64,000 bases of DNA, from NCBI RefSeq assembly GCF_013396335.1, contig NZ_JABWSY010000003.1, positions 124,001 through 188,000 on the forward strand. Reading direction: 5' to 3'. This DNA comes from Bacillus sp. EB106-08-02-XG196. GTDB lineage: Bacteria; Bacillota; Bacilli; Bacillales; Cytobacillaceae. Below are positions 1 through 8,371 of this stretch, piece by piece. The notes under the pieces were generated by a model, which was not told where the DNA came from, made no database searches, and saw only the letters and a list, made by a program, of their open reading frames with translations. Position numbers and translations under genes: made by a program. Position 1 is the first letter of the stretch. Each line of letters starts with the position of its first letter.

Positions 1-120
1 ACGGAAAGCGCTTTAATTAAAACGTTACGGGGTGGGCAAGTTGATTATCAATATAGAGATGGATATCTAACCATTAATTTAGATGTATTGAATGATTATG
101 AAGCTATCGTTCTCTCATAA
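1..120 (+). CDS. C-terminal end of an unidentified protein (partial)
   Basis: An open frame runs from base 1 to a TAA at 118-120 and gives 39 residues ending in LNDYEAIVLS. The start lies outside the window. The hydrophobic alternating ending resembles the last beta strand of the C-terminal domain of several glycoside hydrolases, and the next genes concern sugars. That link is inference and the family cannot be fixed from 39 residues. Confidence 0.5.
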   Translation, partial: TESALIKTLRGGQVDYQYRDGYLTINLDVLNDYEAIVLS

Positions 121-272
121 ATGCTTGTAAATTGAAAACGAATGTCAAGGTAGAAATTTTTAATGGTCGTATCCCAATGCCCGGTGTTTTTAATAGCAGT
201 TATTACGATTAGTAAACTAACGCAGCAATGTCTAAACAGAAACCATTTTTATGAAATTTAGGGGGAAATGTC

Positions 273-1739
273 ATGGGGGAGAATTCTACGATTCAATACA
301 ATCGTGCAAAAACCTGGCAGATTTTGCTGTGGCCTGGAAATACAAGTATTAACAGTCTTATGGGCATATTGGTGATGTTTAGCAGCTATATTGCGGTCGG
401 AGGGTACGGACTCGCAGTAGCAACGGCAGGTCTAATCGCCTCCTATTCCCGAATCTTTGATGGTGTTACTGATCCATTAATAGCAGTAATCACAGATAGA
501 ATGGATACAAAATACGGGAAAATCCGAATTATTATGGTGACAGGTTATATCATCCAAATTCTATCAGTATTAACTTTGTTTGTATGGGGAATCGGTCAAG
601 GACTCGTATTTTATACGATTATAACTTTGATTTATTATATTGGTTCTACGCTAAGTGGTATTGCAACCAATACAGGAAATACAGTTTTAACAAACGATCC
701 TGAGCAACGTCCAAAGATTTACCGATGGTCACTGACATATACAACAATACTTGCTTCACTTTTAAGCTTTTATAACTCAACAGTTTTGTTTCCAAAGTAT
801 GGAGGTATTACTACTGAGCTTTTGCAGGAACTGTGTATTACTTTTTTGATAGTATCACTTGTTTTACAAATTATAGCTTTTCTTGCAATCAGTGAAAAAG
901 ATAAACCAGAGAATTTTCCAAAAAAAACCAATGGAAAACGTATCAATTATAAAGATGCCTGGTCGTTACTTAGGAATAACCGGGCACTGCAGGTTTTAAT
1001 TATTTCCGGATCCAGTGATAAACTTGCACAGCAGGCTGCTGGACAGGCTGTTATTTCCACAATCATTTTTGGTATTATCATTGGAAATTATGAATTTTAC
1101 GGTATTTTCAAATTGATGGATGTGATACCCACATTGCTGGTCCTATTCTACGTGACCCATATGGCTGGTAAAAACGGTACAAAAAAATCCCTCATTAAAT
1201 GGACGATTATTTCTATGGTAACTGCTGCTGCTATGATTATTTTCATGTCGCTCATTGATCCGAAACAAATTAGTGTTGCAATTGTGCCAACAGCTTTTTT
1301 CGTGATCTTATATGTTGCTTTCCATGCAACCATGATAGCAACTGCCGCTTGTACGCAAGCTTTGAAACCAGATATTACCGACTATGAGTTATACAAGTCA
1401 GGAAACTATATGCCAGGAACAGTGGCTGCAGTCTATGCTTTTTTAGATAAAGCAATCTCATCTTTTGCAACAACTATCGTTGCCGTCACTATTGCGGCGA
1501 TTGGCTATGTCACAGTGCAGCCACAGCCCGGAGATCCTTCTACACCAGCGGTCTTTTGGGTAGGGATGTTCTTGTGGATGGGGTTACCAATTATTGGATA
1601 TATTATCTCCCTTATTGCGCTGAAGTGGTATCCGTTAGACAAAGAGATGATGGAAGAAGTGCAACGTAGTAACCAAAATTTCAGGCAAGGTCCAAATCTG
1701 AAATTAGGTTCAAATACCAGTAAAGAGATTAGTGGATAA
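273..1739 (+). CDS. GPH-family sugar:cation symporter (MFS fold)
   Basis: A 488-residue membrane protein with about twelve hydrophobic segments. Near residue 66 it has DPLIAVITDRMDTKYGK followed by IR, the D...D...GKxR loop typical of glycoside-pentoside-hexuronide:cation symporters such as MelB, XylP and UidB. Members import sugars or glycosides with a cation across the cell membrane. ATG start with GGGGGA about 7 bases upstream. It follows the end of another gene and precedes a GarR-like reductase and two glucosidase-type hydrolases, which fits uptake of a plant-derived glycoside or uronide. The substrate is not readable from sequence. Confidence 0.85.
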   Translation: MGENSTIQYNRAKTWQILLWPGNTSINSLMGILVMFSSYIAVGGYGLAVATAGLIASYSRIFDGVTDPLIAVITDRMDTKYGKIRIIMVTGYIIQILSVLTLFVWGIGQGLVFYTIITLIYYIGSTLSGIATNTGNTVLTNDPEQRPKIYRWSLTYTTILASLLSFYNSTVLFPKYGGITTELLQELCITFLIVSLVLQIIAFLAISEKDKPENFPKKTNGKRINYKDAWSLLRNNRALQVLIISGSSDKLAQQAAGQAVISTIIFGIIIGNYEFYGIFKLMDVIPTLLVLFYVTHMAGKNGTKKSLIKWTIISMVTAAAMIIFMSLIDPKQISVAIVPTAFFVILYVAFHATMIATAACTQALKPDITDYELYKSGNYMPGTVAAVYAFLDKAISSFATTIVAVTIAAIGYVTVQPQPGDPSTPAVFWVGMFLWMGLPIIGYIISLIALKWYPLDKEMMEEVQRSNQNFRQGPNLKLGSNTSKEISG

Positions 1740-1853
1740 CTGTTAAGTTTTTTAAAGAATAAGTATATTTAATCCTTGTGTATGACTTCCATTTTCGGAC
1801 ATGATTCCAAAATGAAACAGGATAAAATTTTATGTATGATGGAGGGAATAAAA

Positions 1854-2738
1854 ATGAAAATTGGGTTGATTGGTTTAGGGATCATGGGTAAACCTATGGC
1901 GAAGAATATGATCAGAGGCGGCTACACCAATTTAATGGTAAGCGATTTACACGAATCCTCGGTAAAGGAACTAGTAGAATTCGGCGCCATAGCAGGTACC
2001 AATGCAGAAATCGGTATCTCCTGTGATATTGTTATAACTATGCTGCCAAACTCACCTCATGTGAAAGCAGTTATGCTTGGAGAGAATGGTGTTGCCAGTT
2101 ACATGAAAGCTGGACAGGTCTTAATAGATATGAGCTCAATTAATCCTGTGGCAAGCAAGGAGATTGCAGCTGAACTTGCAAAAAAAGGCGTAGAGATGCT
2201 GGATGCACCTGTTTCCGGGGGAGAACCAAAAGCCATCGACGGTACATTGAGTATTATGGTAGGAGGTAAACAGGAAATATTTGATAAATGTAAAGGCTTA
2301 TTAGAGACAATGGGCACATCCGTAGTTCGCTGCGGTGAGATTGGTGCTGGGAATACGACTAAATTAGCGAATCAGATTATTGTAGCATGTAATATTCAGG
2401 CGCTTGCTGAGGCACTAACAATGGCTCAGAAAGCAGGGGTTGACCCACAGTTGGTGTTTGAAGCCATCAAAGGAGGATTGGCTGGATCCACAGTAATGAA
2501 TGCTAAGGCACCAATGATGATTGCGGGTAACGACGAGCCAGGTTTTAAAATTGACCTGCATATCAAAGACTTGAACAATGCCTTGGATTGCGCCCATGCA
2601 GTGGGAGCAGTTGTACCTATGACTGCAGGAGTACAGGAGGTTTTACAATACCTCCACCACAGCGGACATGGTCATAATGATCATTCTGCCATTGCCAAAT
2701 ATTATGAGAACCTCACTGGAATTCTCATCGGCAGATAG
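1854..2738 (+). CDS. garR: 2-hydroxy-3-oxopropionate reductase / beta-hydroxyacid dehydrogenase family
   Basis: About 294 residues from the ATG at 1854, chosen because GGAGGG lies just upstream and the Rossmann motif GLGIMGKPMAKN begins at residue 7. An upstream in-frame ATG at 1776 would add 26 residues unlike the family. DAPVSGGEPKA is the substrate-binding signature and GNTTKLANQ carries the catalytic lysine of the 3-hydroxyisobutyrate dehydrogenase family. Length and ending match tartronate semialdehyde reductases, which reduce 2-hydroxy-3-oxopropionate to glycerate with NAD(P)H. 3-hydroxyisobutyrate or sulfolactaldehyde reductase activity is possible, so the symbol is provisional. Confidence 0.75.
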   Translation: MKIGLIGLGIMGKPMAKNMIRGGYTNLMVSDLHESSVKELVEFGAIAGTNAEIGISCDIVITMLPNSPHVKAVMLGENGVASYMKAGQVLIDMSSINPVASKEIAAELAKKGVEMLDAPVSGGEPKAIDGTLSIMVGGKQEIFDKCKGLLETMGTSVVRCGEIGAGNTTKLANQIIVACNIQALAEALTMAQKAGVDPQLVFEAIKGGLAGSTVMNAKAPMMIAGNDEPGFKIDLHIKDLNNALDCAHAVGAVVPMTAGVQEVLQYLHHSGHGHNDHSAIAKYYENLTGILIGR

Positions 2739-2779
2739 CTTCGGACGGAATTGCTTTACACTGTTAGTAAATTAAACGT

Positions 2780-2814
2780 AAGCTGACTTGTTTCATTACA
2801 GAGTCAGCTTTTTT
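2780..2814 (+). terminator. Rho-independent terminator after the reductase gene
   Basis: AAGCTGAC and GTCAGCTT form an 8-bp stem around a 15-base loop, followed by a T run. It closes the transporter-reductase unit. Confidence 0.8.
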
Positions 2815-2967
2815 CTATTAAAAGAATAAAAAGTACAATTTTTCTGACGATAGTACAATATTCCGATTGGGCTAGTAAATATAATAAATAATACAACAGA
2901 GGAAAATGAAAATAGTAATCTTTCCTTCATTTGATAAACTATTGCAGATAATTGGAGTGAAACAAAG

Positions 2968-3096
2968 ATGAATAAACTTAGTACTGAAGAATTGTTAGAT
3001 ATATATAAGAAAGCAATAAAGTCCGATGTATGTAATGATTTCATCCTATTATTATCGGAAGAAATCAATAAGCGATTAAATAACAATGATAGATAG
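2968..3096 (+). CDS. sda: Sda-like sporulation histidine kinase inhibitor
   Basis: A 42-residue frame starting MNKLSTEELLDIYKKA with GGAGTG about 11 bases before the ATG. The pattern of KLS, ELL, Y.KA, then DFI.LL..EI.KR follows B. subtilis Sda, a two-helix hairpin protein that binds KinA and blocks its autophosphorylation, coupling replication stress to sporulation. The residues DFI and the EIxKR end are kept. It lies between two sugar-related units with no partner gene. A second paralogue sits at 14336. Confidence 0.8.
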   Translation: MNKLSTEELLDIYKKAIKSDVCNDFILLLSEEINKRLNNNDR

Positions 3097-3248
3097 GAAA
3101 CTTATCGATTGGATTATTGAAATTATGTTATATTTGTTTAAAATTATTTAAACTTTCATAACTTATAAATTAACCCGAGATAAACCCATTAGGTCTATAA
3201 ATAGCGTGGTTAATTTGATAGTGTTTGCCACTTAGGGAGGTACATCTG

Positions 3249-3956
3249 ATGCGTATAGCAATAGTCGAGGACGAAATTAATTATCAAGTACAGTTGATAG
3301 AATTTCTTCGAAGGTTTGAGAAAGATAGAGGGGAAACCATTGAAATAACGACATATTCTGATGGTGATGAAATCGTTGAAAATTATAAAGCACAGTTTGA
3401 TATCATATTAATGGATGTTCAAATGCGCTTTATGGATGGAATGTCAGCAGCCGAGGAAATAAGAAAATCGGATTCTGAAGTGGTGATCATTTTTATTACG
3501 AATGCTGCGCAGTATGCGATTAAAGGATATGCTGTCGATGCATTGGACTATGTATTAAAGCCTATCTCATATTTTCAGTTTTCAGAGCGTTTGAATCGAG
3601 CTGTTGATCGGATGAAGAAGAGAGAAACCCATTTTCTAACGATAAATGTAAAAGGCGGGGTTAAACGCCTGCAAATATCTGATATTTATTATGTGGAGAG
3701 TCAAGGACATAAACTTATTTTTTTCACAAAAGAAGGAGAGGTTACTGCAGCAGGAACGATGAAGGAATTGGAGAAAGAATTATCAAGTTTTCATTTTTTT
3801 CGTGCGCATAAAGGTTATTTGATTAATTTGGAACATGTTGAAGGAATGAAAGAGAGCTGTGCGGTAGTTAAGGGGGAAGAACTACTTGTCAGCCGTACGA
3901 AAAGGAAAGGGTTCATGGAAGCTTTAGCTAATTATTGGGGTGAGGTGATTAAATGA
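3249..3956 (+). CDS. LytTR-family response regulator (AgrA/LytR type)
   Basis: 235 residues from the ATG at 3249, preceded by AGGGAGG; an earlier ATG at 3225 lacks a site and adds residues outside the receiver fold. Receiver domain about 1-120 with acidic pocket residues in VEDE, phosphoacceptor Asp56 in ILMDVQM, and conserved K in VLKPIS. LytTR DNA-binding domain about 135-235, with the typical FFRAHKGYLINLEHV. Its stop overlaps the sensor kinase start by 4 bases, so the two are translated together. Targets are probably repeats upstream of nearby promoters; none could be identified with confidence. Confidence 0.92.
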   Translation: MRIAIVEDEINYQVQLIEFLRRFEKDRGETIEITTYSDGDEIVENYKAQFDIILMDVQMRFMDGMSAAEEIRKSDSEVVIIFITNAAQYAIKGYAVDALDYVLKPISYFQFSERLNRAVDRMKKRETHFLTINVKGGVKRLQISDIYYVESQGHKLIFFTKEGEVTAAGTMKELEKELSSFHFFRAHKGYLINLEHVEGMKESCAVVKGEELLVSRTKRKGFMEALANYWGEVIK

Positions 3957-5260
3957 GTGAAGTCCTTCCAGATATCCCTAGGGTGTATACAGCGTTGGCT
4001 GAGTGGATGGCTTGCCTCATTTACATCTCTGTATTGAAAAAGCTGCTAACTGGATGGAGGCTTGTCGCTTTTTCAGGTGTTCTTCTGATTGGACAAGCTG
4101 TTTTTTTAGTAATGACGAAAGATTTACCGATTGTTTTTTGGATTCCAAGTATGGTTGTGGCAATTGGGATGATGTTTTTGTTTATCTATAGGAGTTGCGA
4201 CATTACGGCACTAGAGGCTGGATATTTTAGTGCAAGGGCATTTGTTGCAGCTGAGTTAGTGGCTTCATTGGAATGGCAAGTGCATTTCTTTTTTTTGAAT
4301 GGGAAAAGCAGTCATTGGTTATGGGCAGTGTTGATTTTAATTGTTGTTTACGGGTTTTCGTTTTTATTGATTTGGTTATTAGAGAAACGCCAAATACCGG
4401 ATGGCGGGAAATTAAATATTCGACCTCGTGAATTATGGTCAACGGTTGTGATAGGAGCAGCCGTTTTTGGTATAAGTAATTTAAGTTTTGTGAGTGCAAG
4501 AACGCCTTTTAGCGGGAAATATGCTCAAGATATCTTCAATATTCGGACTCTGGTGGATTTAGGCGGGTTTACGATGTTATATGCCTATCACCTTCAATTA
4601 AAGGAATTGAGGGTTAGACATGAGCTTAAGGCCGTGGAAAATATCCTTCAAAATCAATATTCACAATATCAACAATCAAAAGAAAGTATCGAAATTATTA
4701 ACTTTAAGTACCACGATCTGAAAAATCAAATTATCGCTTTAAGAGCAGAAGAGGACTCAAAAAAGAGAAATGAGTTTCTGACAGAGATGGAAAATGAAAT
4801 TAAAACTTACGAAGCCCAGCATAAGACGGGAAACCATGTGTTGGATACATTACTGACTAGCAAAAATATGTATTGTTTGAAAAAGGGCATTACATTAACC
4901 TGTGTAGCAGACGGTACATTGCTCAATGGGATTGATGTAATCGACATTTGTACAATTTTTGGAAATGCTTTAGATAATGCGATTGAATATGAGCAAAAAA
5001 TCGAAGAGGAAGAAAAAAGATTAATTCATGTTTCCGTATTTTCTCAAAAAGGTTTTATCATGATCCGATTTGAAAATTACTTTGAGGGTGAGCTTACGCT
5101 TGAAGGGGACTTGCCTGCAACAACAAAAGAAAATTCAAATTATCATGGTTATGGGTTAAAGAGTATCCGATATGCTGTTCAGAAATATGGCGGGGTGGTT
5201 AATCTGGATCAGAAGGAAAACTGGTTTGAACTAAAGATTCTAATTCCCAAACCGGATTAG
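3953..5260 (+). CDS. GHKL sensor histidine kinase (AgrC/CitA-like)
   Basis: 435 residues. About six hydrophobic segments fill residues 1-215, then a coiled linker, then a dimerisation helix with YHDLKNQ (candidate phosphoacceptor His254), the N box GNALDNAIE and the G box GYGLKSI of HATPase_c_5 kinases. This is the layout of peptide-sensing or surface-sensing kinases paired with LytTR regulators. No autoinducer peptide gene was seen next to it. The signal is unknown; its position between a symporter operon and glycan genes suggests control of these. Confidence 0.9.
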   Translation: MSEVLPDIPRVYTALAEWMACLIYISVLKKLLTGWRLVAFSGVLLIGQAVFLVMTKDLPIVFWIPSMVVAIGMMFLFIYRSCDITALEAGYFSARAFVAAELVASLEWQVHFFFLNGKSSHWLWAVLILIVVYGFSFLLIWLLEKRQIPDGGKLNIRPRELWSTVVIGAAVFGISNLSFVSARTPFSGKYAQDIFNIRTLVDLGGFTMLYAYHLQLKELRVRHELKAVENILQNQYSQYQQSKESIEIINFKYHDLKNQIIALRAEEDSKKRNEFLTEMENEIKTYEAQHKTGNHVLDTLLTSKNMYCLKKGITLTCVADGTLLNGIDVIDICTIFGNALDNAIEYEQKIEEEEKRLIHVSVFSQKGFIMIRFENYFEGELTLEGDLPATTKENSNYHGYGLKSIRYAVQKYGGVVNLDQKENWFELKILIPKPD

Positions 5261-5284
5261 CGTGTGGTAGATGACGAAAATAGT

Positions 5285-5326
5285 AAGGCTTGGATTATGT
5301 GAACAATACATAACCAAGCCTTTTTT
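5285..5326 (+). terminator. Terminator after the two-component operon
   Basis: AAGGCTTGG pairs with CCAAGCCTT, extended by ATTATGT/ACATA, followed by six T. Confidence 0.85.
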
Positions 5327-5454
5327 AATTGTTAATGTGCTATGTATGTGCAGTTCATGCAAAAATTCCTACAGTTTAAGCAAGCGCTCAAATAGAAACA
5401 AATATATGTGTTAACATTTCGTTGTAAAGCGGTTTCGAGGTGGTAAATCGTTTA

Positions 5455-5468
5455 TGTAAGCGTAGACA
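5455..5468 (+). promoter_or_regulatory. Candidate catabolite-responsive element (cre)
   Basis: TGTAAGCGTAGACA agrees with the cre consensus TGWAANCGNTNWCA at all fixed positions except one (A for T at position 10). It lies 52 bases before the first glucosidase start. CcpA repression of a beta-glucosidase operon would be ordinary in Bacillaceae. A weaker similar site (GTAAAGCGGTTTCG) lies about 30 bases upstream. Confidence 0.45.
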
Positions 5469-5520
5469 ACGATAGCCGTTTTCTTGATGAAAAAACAGAT
5501 ATAGAGAGGGGAACAATGTA

Positions 5521-8265
5521 ATGCAACAAACTGAAAAAACCAAGATGAGCAAGAAGAAAAGGAATATACTCATCTCTTTAAGTACCTTTGTGGTTTTACT
5601 TGCTGGAGTGCTAATTTACGGATTTGTCATCACATCATCAGGTTACTGGCTGCTGGCAAAATTCAAGCCAGATACACAAGAACAAAAACTTTCGTACTCC
5701 ACAGCTGTAGAGTCAATTGAGAAGATTACAGATGAGGGCTTTGTATTAATGCAAAACAACGACAGTTTCCTGCCAATTGCAACTTCTAAAGAAGAAAAAG
5801 CGAAGATTAATGTTTTTGGGACAAGATCTGTCGTCACATTATTTAACTCAGGCGGTTCAACAGCAACCAATGTTGAAAATGCAGTAAAACTTGAAGATGC
5901 CCTTCAAGGCCCTGAAGGGAATTTTGAGTTAAACCAAGATTTATTATACCTTCATTATAATTTTTATAAAAAGGGCAGCATTTCCATTGATAAAACGTCT
6001 GCACCTGAAAACAAAAGTGATTCAGAAATTTTAGGAACCGCTGAAAACCTTATACTCCCTGAAGTACCTAAGAAAGCGTATGAAGATACTAATTTATATA
6101 GCGATGGAAAAACTGTTATCGAACGCGCAAAAGAGTTCTCGGATACAGCGATGGTTGTAATTGGTCGTGGCGGCGGGGAAATGACAGAATTAGGACCTAA
6201 TGACCTCGGGCTTTCAGCAGAAGAAAAAGATATGGTTGACGTTGTTAGTTCAAACTTTAAGAATGTTGTTTTAATCATTAACTCAACTAATGCTTTGGAA
6301 CTAGACTTTTTAGACGAATACCCTTCGATTAAAAGTGTTGTATGGATTGGATTCCCTGGAGAATCCGGTACAAAATCTTTAGCAAGAATTTTAAACGGGA
6401 AGGTAAATCCTTCGGGACATTTAGTAGATACATGGGTTTCGAATGTAATGAGTATGCCTGCAGCAAATAACTATATGAAACTTGAAGAAAATGGGGACTG
6501 GGCAGAAGGCAAGAATCATTACACAAATGCACCTCAAGCAAAAAATCCTCTAACACAGAAAACTGAGGATATAGGGTTCTTTACTCAGTTACATGAAGGA
6601 ATTTATGTAGGTTATAAATATTATGAAACACGTCATATGACAGATAAAAATTACAATTATGAACAGGAAGTTGTTTTTCCATTCGGTCATGGCCTAAGCT
6701 ACACTTCATTCGAGAAAGAAATCGTGAAAATGAGTGTAGATGGTGATGAGGTAACTGTGCGAGTAGCTGTCAAGAATACGGGAAAAGTACCTGGAAAAGA
6801 CGCAATTCAAATCTATTATAATCCTCCATATACGGGTGCAATTGAAAAATCTACAGTAAACCTAGTGGAATTCAAAAAGACAAACGAAATTCAGCCAGGT
6901 GAAACAGAAATTTATCCTCTTACATTTAACCTAGAGGACATGGCATCGTACGATTATAAAGAAAACAAGGCGTATGTACTTGAGGCCGGTGAATATGAAA
7001 TCATGCTAATGGAGGATGCTCATACAAAACTTGACTCAGAAAAATACTCTTTAGACAGCAATATCGTTTATAACTCTGAAAACGGCGGTAGATCCACAGA
7101 TTCTCAAGTGGCAACTAACCAGTTTGAAGATGCTCTTCATTTTGCTGATTATTTAACGAGAGAATGGAATCAAGATAGTCGTGCCTTTACTGGACCTCAG
7201 GATTCAGATTTCGTTGCTTCACAGGAAATACTTGATGCAATAAAGTACCAAGTACCTACTGACAAAGAATTGGGACTTACTTCTGGTGATTTACCAAAGT
7301 ATGGACAAGAATTAGATAAAACGATAAAGCTTTCTGATATGGTAGACGTGGATTACAATGATCCAAAATGGGACGAATTTGTTTCGCAATTAACACTTGA
7401 AGAAATGTCTAACATCAGTGGTACTGGTGCTTACCAACTACTTGAAATTGAAAGACTTGGAGTTCCAAAAACATTACAGCCTGATGGTTCGATGGCCATT
7501 GCTTCCAATACCTATTCCGGCCCTATTATGGGAGTAGAGGGTGTTGGTGTTACGTATCCAGCACCAAGTGTTACTGCTTCTACGTGGAATTCTGATGCCG
7601 GTTATCTCATGGGAATAAGTGTCGGAACAGAAGCACAAGCATTTGGATATAACGGCTGGTATTCTCCTGCAATGAATATTCATCGTACACCATTTAACGG
7701 AAGAAACTTTGAATACTATAGTGAAGATGGTGTTCTTTCAGGTAAGATTGCCGCTCAAGTGGTAAAGGGAGCAAATGAAAAGGGTGTAATCACTTATATC
7801 AAACACTTTGCTTTAAATGAACGTGAAACAGGTGTCCGCTCAACCCTCTTTACTTGGTCCAATGAACAGGCAATTCGCGAAATCTATTTAAAGCCATTTG
7901 AAATTGCTATTAAAGAAGGCGGAAGTCTTGGTGTGATGTCTTCGTTTAACTTCATTGGTTTACATTGGGCAGGTGGACATGAAGGTCTGCTAAATCAAGT
8001 TCTTAGAAATGAATGGGGCTTTAAAGGGTTAGTACTAACCGATGCCCATATGTATGAACATATGAATCCTATGCAGATGCTCTATGAAGGTGGAGATGTT
8101 TCTCTAGACGTTATGGCAATTTGGAAGGGTGGAGCAAACAACAGCAAAATATGGCTGGAAGCAGCTAAAGATCCATCTACTCAAATTAACACAATTAAAA
8201 ACCTACAGAGAGCGAGTAAGAATACACTTTATGCAGTTTCTCGTTCTTGGAAAATGCAAAACTAG
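5521..8265 (+). CDS. Membrane-anchored GH3 glycoside hydrolase with reversed domain order
   Basis: 914 residues. Residues about 14-36 form an N-terminal membrane anchor, so the enzyme is probably extracellular and tethered. The order is unusual: the alpha/beta sandwich domain (GH3_C) comes first (about 55-400, with VIGRGGGEMTE and GFPGESG), then a fibronectin-III-like domain (about 405-500, starting FPFGHGLSYTSFE), then the TIM barrel (about 620-900) with RNFEYYSEDG, KHFALNERE and the nucleophile region GLVLTDAHM (Asp841). Canonical GH3 enzymes have barrel, sandwich, FnIII. The same inversion is known in Ruminococcus albus beta-glucosidase. Expected to release glucose or xylose from glycosides. 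GAGAGGGGA supports the start at 5521. An operon partner follows. Confidence 0.88.
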   Translation: MQQTEKTKMSKKKRNILISLSTFVVLLAGVLIYGFVITSSGYWLLAKFKPDTQEQKLSYSTAVESIEKITDEGFVLMQNNDSFLPIATSKEEKAKINVFGTRSVVTLFNSGGSTATNVENAVKLEDALQGPEGNFELNQDLLYLHYNFYKKGSISIDKTSAPENKSDSEILGTAENLILPEVPKKAYEDTNLYSDGKTVIERAKEFSDTAMVVIGRGGGEMTELGPNDLGLSAEEKDMVDVVSSNFKNVVLIINSTNALELDFLDEYPSIKSVVWIGFPGESGTKSLARILNGKVNPSGHLVDTWVSNVMSMPAANNYMKLEENGDWAEGKNHYTNAPQAKNPLTQKTEDIGFFTQLHEGIYVGYKYYETRHMTDKNYNYEQEVVFPFGHGLSYTSFEKEIVKMSVDGDEVTVRVAVKNTGKVPGKDAIQIYYNPPYTGAIEKSTVNLVEFKKTNEIQPGETEIYPLTFNLEDMASYDYKENKAYVLEAGEYEIMLMEDAHTKLDSEKYSLDSNIVYNSENGGRSTDSQVATNQFEDALHFADYLTREWNQDSRAFTGPQDSDFVASQEILDAIKYQVPTDKELGLTSGDLPKYGQELDKTIKLSDMVDVDYNDPKWDEFVSQLTLEEMSNISGTGAYQLLEIERLGVPKTLQPDGSMAIASNTYSGPIMGVEGVGVTYPAPSVTASTWNSDAGYLMGISVGTEAQAFGYNGWYSPAMNIHRTPFNGRNFEYYSEDGVLSGKIAAQVVKGANEKGVITYIKHFALNERETGVRSTLFTWSNEQAIREIYLKPFEIAIKEGGSLGVMSSFNFIGLHWAGGHEGLLNQVLRNEWGFKGLVLTDAHMYEHMNPMQMLYEGGDVSLDVMAIWKGGANNSKIWLEAAKDPSTQINTIKNLQRASKNTLYAVSRSWKMQN

Positions 8266-8318
8266 TAATGAAGTAGTTCAGTCACATCGTGTGAAAATCA
8301 ACATGGATAGAAAATAAA

Positions 8319-8351
8319 ATTCGGCGGTTCTTTTTCCAGGGACCGCCGAAT
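8319..8351 (+). terminator. Intercistronic hairpin between the two GH3 genes
   Basis: ATTCGGCGGT and ACCGCCGAAT form a GC-rich stem with a T-rich loop. No T run follows, so it may be a partial terminator or an mRNA stabiliser that sets the ratio of the two enzymes. Confidence 0.5.
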
Positions 8352-8371
8352 GTATAAATGAGGTTTTTTAA

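Noticed and set aside
2796..3086. A 96-residue minus-strand frame
   Set aside because: It overlaps the sda-like gene, which has the recognisable sequence; the minus-strand frame has none.
3953..5260. A quorum-sensing locus with its own peptide gene
   Set aside because: The kinase-regulator pair resembles AgrC-AgrA, but no peptide precursor or AgrB-like protease was found on either side.
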